Of a stretch of DNA of 64,000 nucleotides, positions 62,020-64,000 are shown piece after piece. Position 1 is the stretch's first letter; every line of letters starts with the position of its first letter. Origin of the DNA: Methylohalobius crimeensis 10Ki (GTDB lineage Bacteria > Pseudomonadota > Gammaproteobacteria > Methylococcales > Methylothermaceae); NCBI RefSeq assembly GCF_000421465.1, contig NZ_ATXB01000001.1:1946001-2010000 (forward strand), given 5' to 3'. The translations under genes were made by a program, and so were the position numbers. A model generated the notes under the pieces. It saw only the letters and a program-made list of their open reading frames with translations, ran no database searches and was not told the DNA's origin.

Positions 62020-64000
62020 ATGTCAAAAAGTCAAGCCAAGAGTCGCAAAATGCGGCAAGACCTGCATTTAAGCTTGAAGTGGAAGATAGTCATCATATTA
62101 GGATCGATTCTTCTATCCATTCATGGAATTTTGTCGGGGATAACGATAACCACGTTACAGCGACAATACAAGGAACAACGGATTGAATCACATGAAAGAT
62201 ATAAGAAGACCATCGAGTTGTTAATATCACAATCATCACGTTTATTGCAGCAAATTGCGGAGACAATCCCGCTTTTCTCAGAAAATATACACCATAACAG
62301 AAATAACGAGGATCACATAGTTGATACTCTGAATAACTATTGGAGTGCGTTTCAACTCACTTGGGGGGTGGAAGGTATCCAGTATTTAGATAGAAATGGA
62401 AAAACCATCGAGACATGGGGATCGAGGAGCATTAAAGAAAATGATTTTTCAAAAATTAGAAAAATTCTTGAAACAGAAAAGCCTTTGTTTTTTATTCAAT
62501 GCCACAATTCATGCCTCCAATACATAGGGATCCCTATATTAGATGGTAATGGCACAAACAAAGTACTAATCATAAGCAAAAGCTTGGCTGATATCGTACT
62601 GGACTTCAATACGATCACACATACACAAATCGGAATTTTAACCAACAACCCCAAATCCGGTAAAAAGACCTATTGGGGCCACCATCTGGACGCAATCACT
62701 AACCCGTTGAAAAACAAAGAAATTTTAAGAAACACTGAAATTGCATTTTCTCTTAACAGTCTAAAGTCTTCCATTAAGAACTTGCAACTGCACGGCAATA
62801 CTTATGAAATAAAAGCATTTGATATTCCCGGCGGCGAAGGGCAGTACCCCACCTTTATAGTCATCGACGATATTACCAAAATTTACTTGTCTCAAAGACA
62901 AAACACCTTCAATCATGTTGCAAACGGAGGAATCAGTTTAGCAATAGGAATGATGCTATTATTGTTATTGCTTAGAAAACCTCTACAACGAGTCACCAAC
63001 TTATCTAGAATACTTCCCTTACTTGCAGAAGGCCGTTACATATCGGTTAGAAATAGACTCTTGCATCATAACAACACCCTCCTTTTAAGAAATGACGAGA
63101 TAGATTATCTCGTAAAAAGCGTTTTACAATTAAGCTATAAACTGGAGGATTTACAAACTGAAAGAGATAAAAGTGCTCAGGATCTAAAAAAACAACATCG
63201 AATCTTGGAGAAAGAAAGAAATTTTAGTCAGGAACTCTTGGATTCTGCACCATTAATCATTTTAACCCAAAGTTTTTCCGGAGAAATAATTACCATAAAC
63301 CAATACGGAAAGCATATCCTGGAAAAAACACCTTTCAAATCGAGGGCTTTTGAAGAACTATTCTTGGAAGACAAACCCGATGACATAAATGCAAAATATA
63401 TATTGCTAGATATCAGAAATAACAAGATATCTAGGGCACAATTCGAATCGCAACTAAACCTTTCGGATTCTCAGCCTCGTTACATTACCTGGTTCCATAC
63501 CCGGCTGAATCATTTCGGTTCAGAATCACCATTAATTTTATCCATTGGACTTGACATTACGGATCGTAAAATTGCCGAGGATAGATTAAAATGGCTGGCG
63601 GATCACGACCCATTGACCAACCTATATAATAGAAGAAAATTTCAACAAGAATTCGATATAATTCTACGTAAATCTTTGAAGAAGAACCAATCAGGTGCAA
63701 TATTATATTTTGATTTGGATCAGTTCAAATATGTAAACGATACGAGTGGGCACCAGGCTGGGGATGCTTTACTCCAAAGAATTGCAAATAAAATTAAGCA
63801 TATCACCCGCAGCACAGACTTAATCGCTCGATTAGGTGGTGACGAGTTCGCGTTGGTGATACAAAATACCAATCAATTTGATGCTACTCAGATAGCTGAA
63901 AAACTTTTCAATTCTATTTATTCCATTGATTACAAAGTAAACGAACACCCTTTTAAAATAACCGTTAGCATCGGAATCGCCATGTTCCCGGAGCACGGAC
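62020..64000 (+). CDS. Membrane-bound diguanylate cyclase with periplasmic sensor, PAS and GGDEF domains (3' end cut by window edge)
   Basis: The frame is open from the ATG at 62020 to the window end (660 codons). The layout is: membrane helix (about 22-45); a periplasmic Cache-like sensor to about residue 300 with two cysteines (QCHNSCLQ); a second helix (about 302-318); a HAMP-like linker; a coiled stretch; a PAS domain from about residue 400; then GGDEF. RLGGDEFAL near residue 604 is preceded by RSTD, an intact inhibitory I-site, and DHDPLTNLYNRRKF opens the domain. It should make cyclic di-GMP. Codons are strongly AT-biased (AAA, TTA, ATA), unlike all upstream genes, pointing to horizontal acquisition. 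An EAL domain could follow beyond the edge. Confidence 0.88.
   Translation, partial: MSKSQAKSRKMRQDLHLSLKWKIVIILGSILLSIHGILSGITITTLQRQYKEQRIESHERYKKTIELLISQSSRLLQQIAETIPLFSENIHHNRNNEDHIVDTLNNYWSAFQLTWGVEGIQYLDRNGKTIETWGSRSIKENDFSKIRKILETEKPLFFIQCHNSCLQYIGIPILDGNGTNKVLIISKSLADIVLDFNTITHTQIGILTNNPKSGKKTYWGHHLDAITNPLKNKEILRNTEIAFSLNSLKSSIKNLQLHGNTYEIKAFDIPGGEGQYPTFIVIDDITKIYLSQRQNTFNHVANGGISLAIGMMLLLLLLRKPLQRVTNLSRILPLLAEGRYISVRNRLLHHNNTLLLRNDEIDYLVKSVLQLSYKLEDLQTERDKSAQDLKKQHRILEKERNFSQELLDSAPLIILTQSFSGEIITINQYGKHILEKTPFKSRAFEELFLEDKPDDINAKYILLDIRNNKISRAQFESQLNLSDSQPRYITWFHTRLNHFGSESPLILSIGLDITDRKIAEDRLKWLADHDPLTNLYNRRKFQQEFDIILRKSLKKNQSGAILYFDLDQFKYVNDTSGHQAGDALLQRIANKIKHITRSTDLIARLGGDEFALVIQNTNQFDATQIAEKLFNSIYSIDYKVNEHPFKITVSIGIAMFPEHG

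Overview
The window reads as chromosomal DNA from a gammaproteobacterium of moderately high G+C content. The evidence is the conserved gene orders tig-clpP-clpX, tgt-yajC-secD-secF and suhB/trmJ-cysE-iscR-iscS-iscA, together with abundant c-type cytochromes and several terminal oxidases. The mix of haem-copper and bd oxidases, sulfide oxidation genes, a multihaem cytochrome and copper enzymes would fit a methanotroph-like or sulfur-oxidising lineage. No diagnostic gene (pmo, mxa, sox or dsr core) is in view, so the genus stays open. No rRNA, tRNA, CRISPR array, transposase or integrase was recognised.

Layout. 1-2.9 kb: trigger factor (cut by the left edge), ClpP, ClpX. 3.1-7.4 kb: a truncated ABC transporter fusion, a DUF202 membrane protein, a metallo-beta-lactamase/rhodanese sulfur enzyme, DUF1232, and a ZIP metal transporter. 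7.5-12.4 kb: a ba3-type cytochrome oxidase operon (subunits IIa, II, I) with a dihaem cytochrome c4, a TlpA-like thioredoxin and a DUF2142 membrane protein. 12.4-18.4 kb, minus strand: a run starting at a strong Fur-box-like site, with a DUF2325 coiled-coil protein, two small paralogous unknown proteins, a monohaem cytochrome c, a multihaem cytochrome carrying a homopolymer frameshift, and a parvulin. 18.7-25.2 kb: DUF2490 protein and a TolC/adaptor/RND efflux trio. 25.4-28.6 kb: sodium-pumping oxaloacetate decarboxylase (oadG, oadA, oadB), followed by three small genes.

30-36.5 kb, minus strand: a compact sulfide-handling unit with a TauE exporter, type II-like sulfide:quinone oxidoreductase, bd oxidase (CydP, CydA, CydB and CydX, two of them very small genes), persulfide-dioxygenase-like hydrolase and a DsrE protein. 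37-43.3 kb, plus strand: six exported proteins, namely a Tat multicopper oxidase, an SCO-like protein lacking its cysteines, a 662-residue unknown protein, a glutamine cyclotransferase, a degenerate nuclease-fold protein and a c5-like cytochrome. 43.3-48.7 kb: a six-gene minus-strand operon with a good sigma-54 promoter, two phased palindromic operator sites and a divergent sigma-54 activator gene. 48.7-52.5 kb: PilZ protein, RimI, a pair of convergent small-RNA candidates, and a TonB-dependent receptor. 52.7-61.5 kb: Fe-S assembly genes (no iscU in view), cysE, trmJ, suhB, secF, secD, yajC, tgt. From about 61.5 kb to the right edge the DNA becomes visibly AT-rich and holds a PAS-GGDEF diguanylate cyclase cut by the window end.

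The genes suggest a branched respiratory chain. Sulfide is oxidised by SQR into the quinone pool and drained by a bd oxidase, sulfur products are handled by persulfide dioxygenase, rhodanese and DsrE proteins, and cytochromes c4/c5 feed a ba3 oxidase. The least described parts are the sigma-54 operon, the Fur-site operon of DUF2325 and small proteins, and the exported multicopper-oxidase locus.
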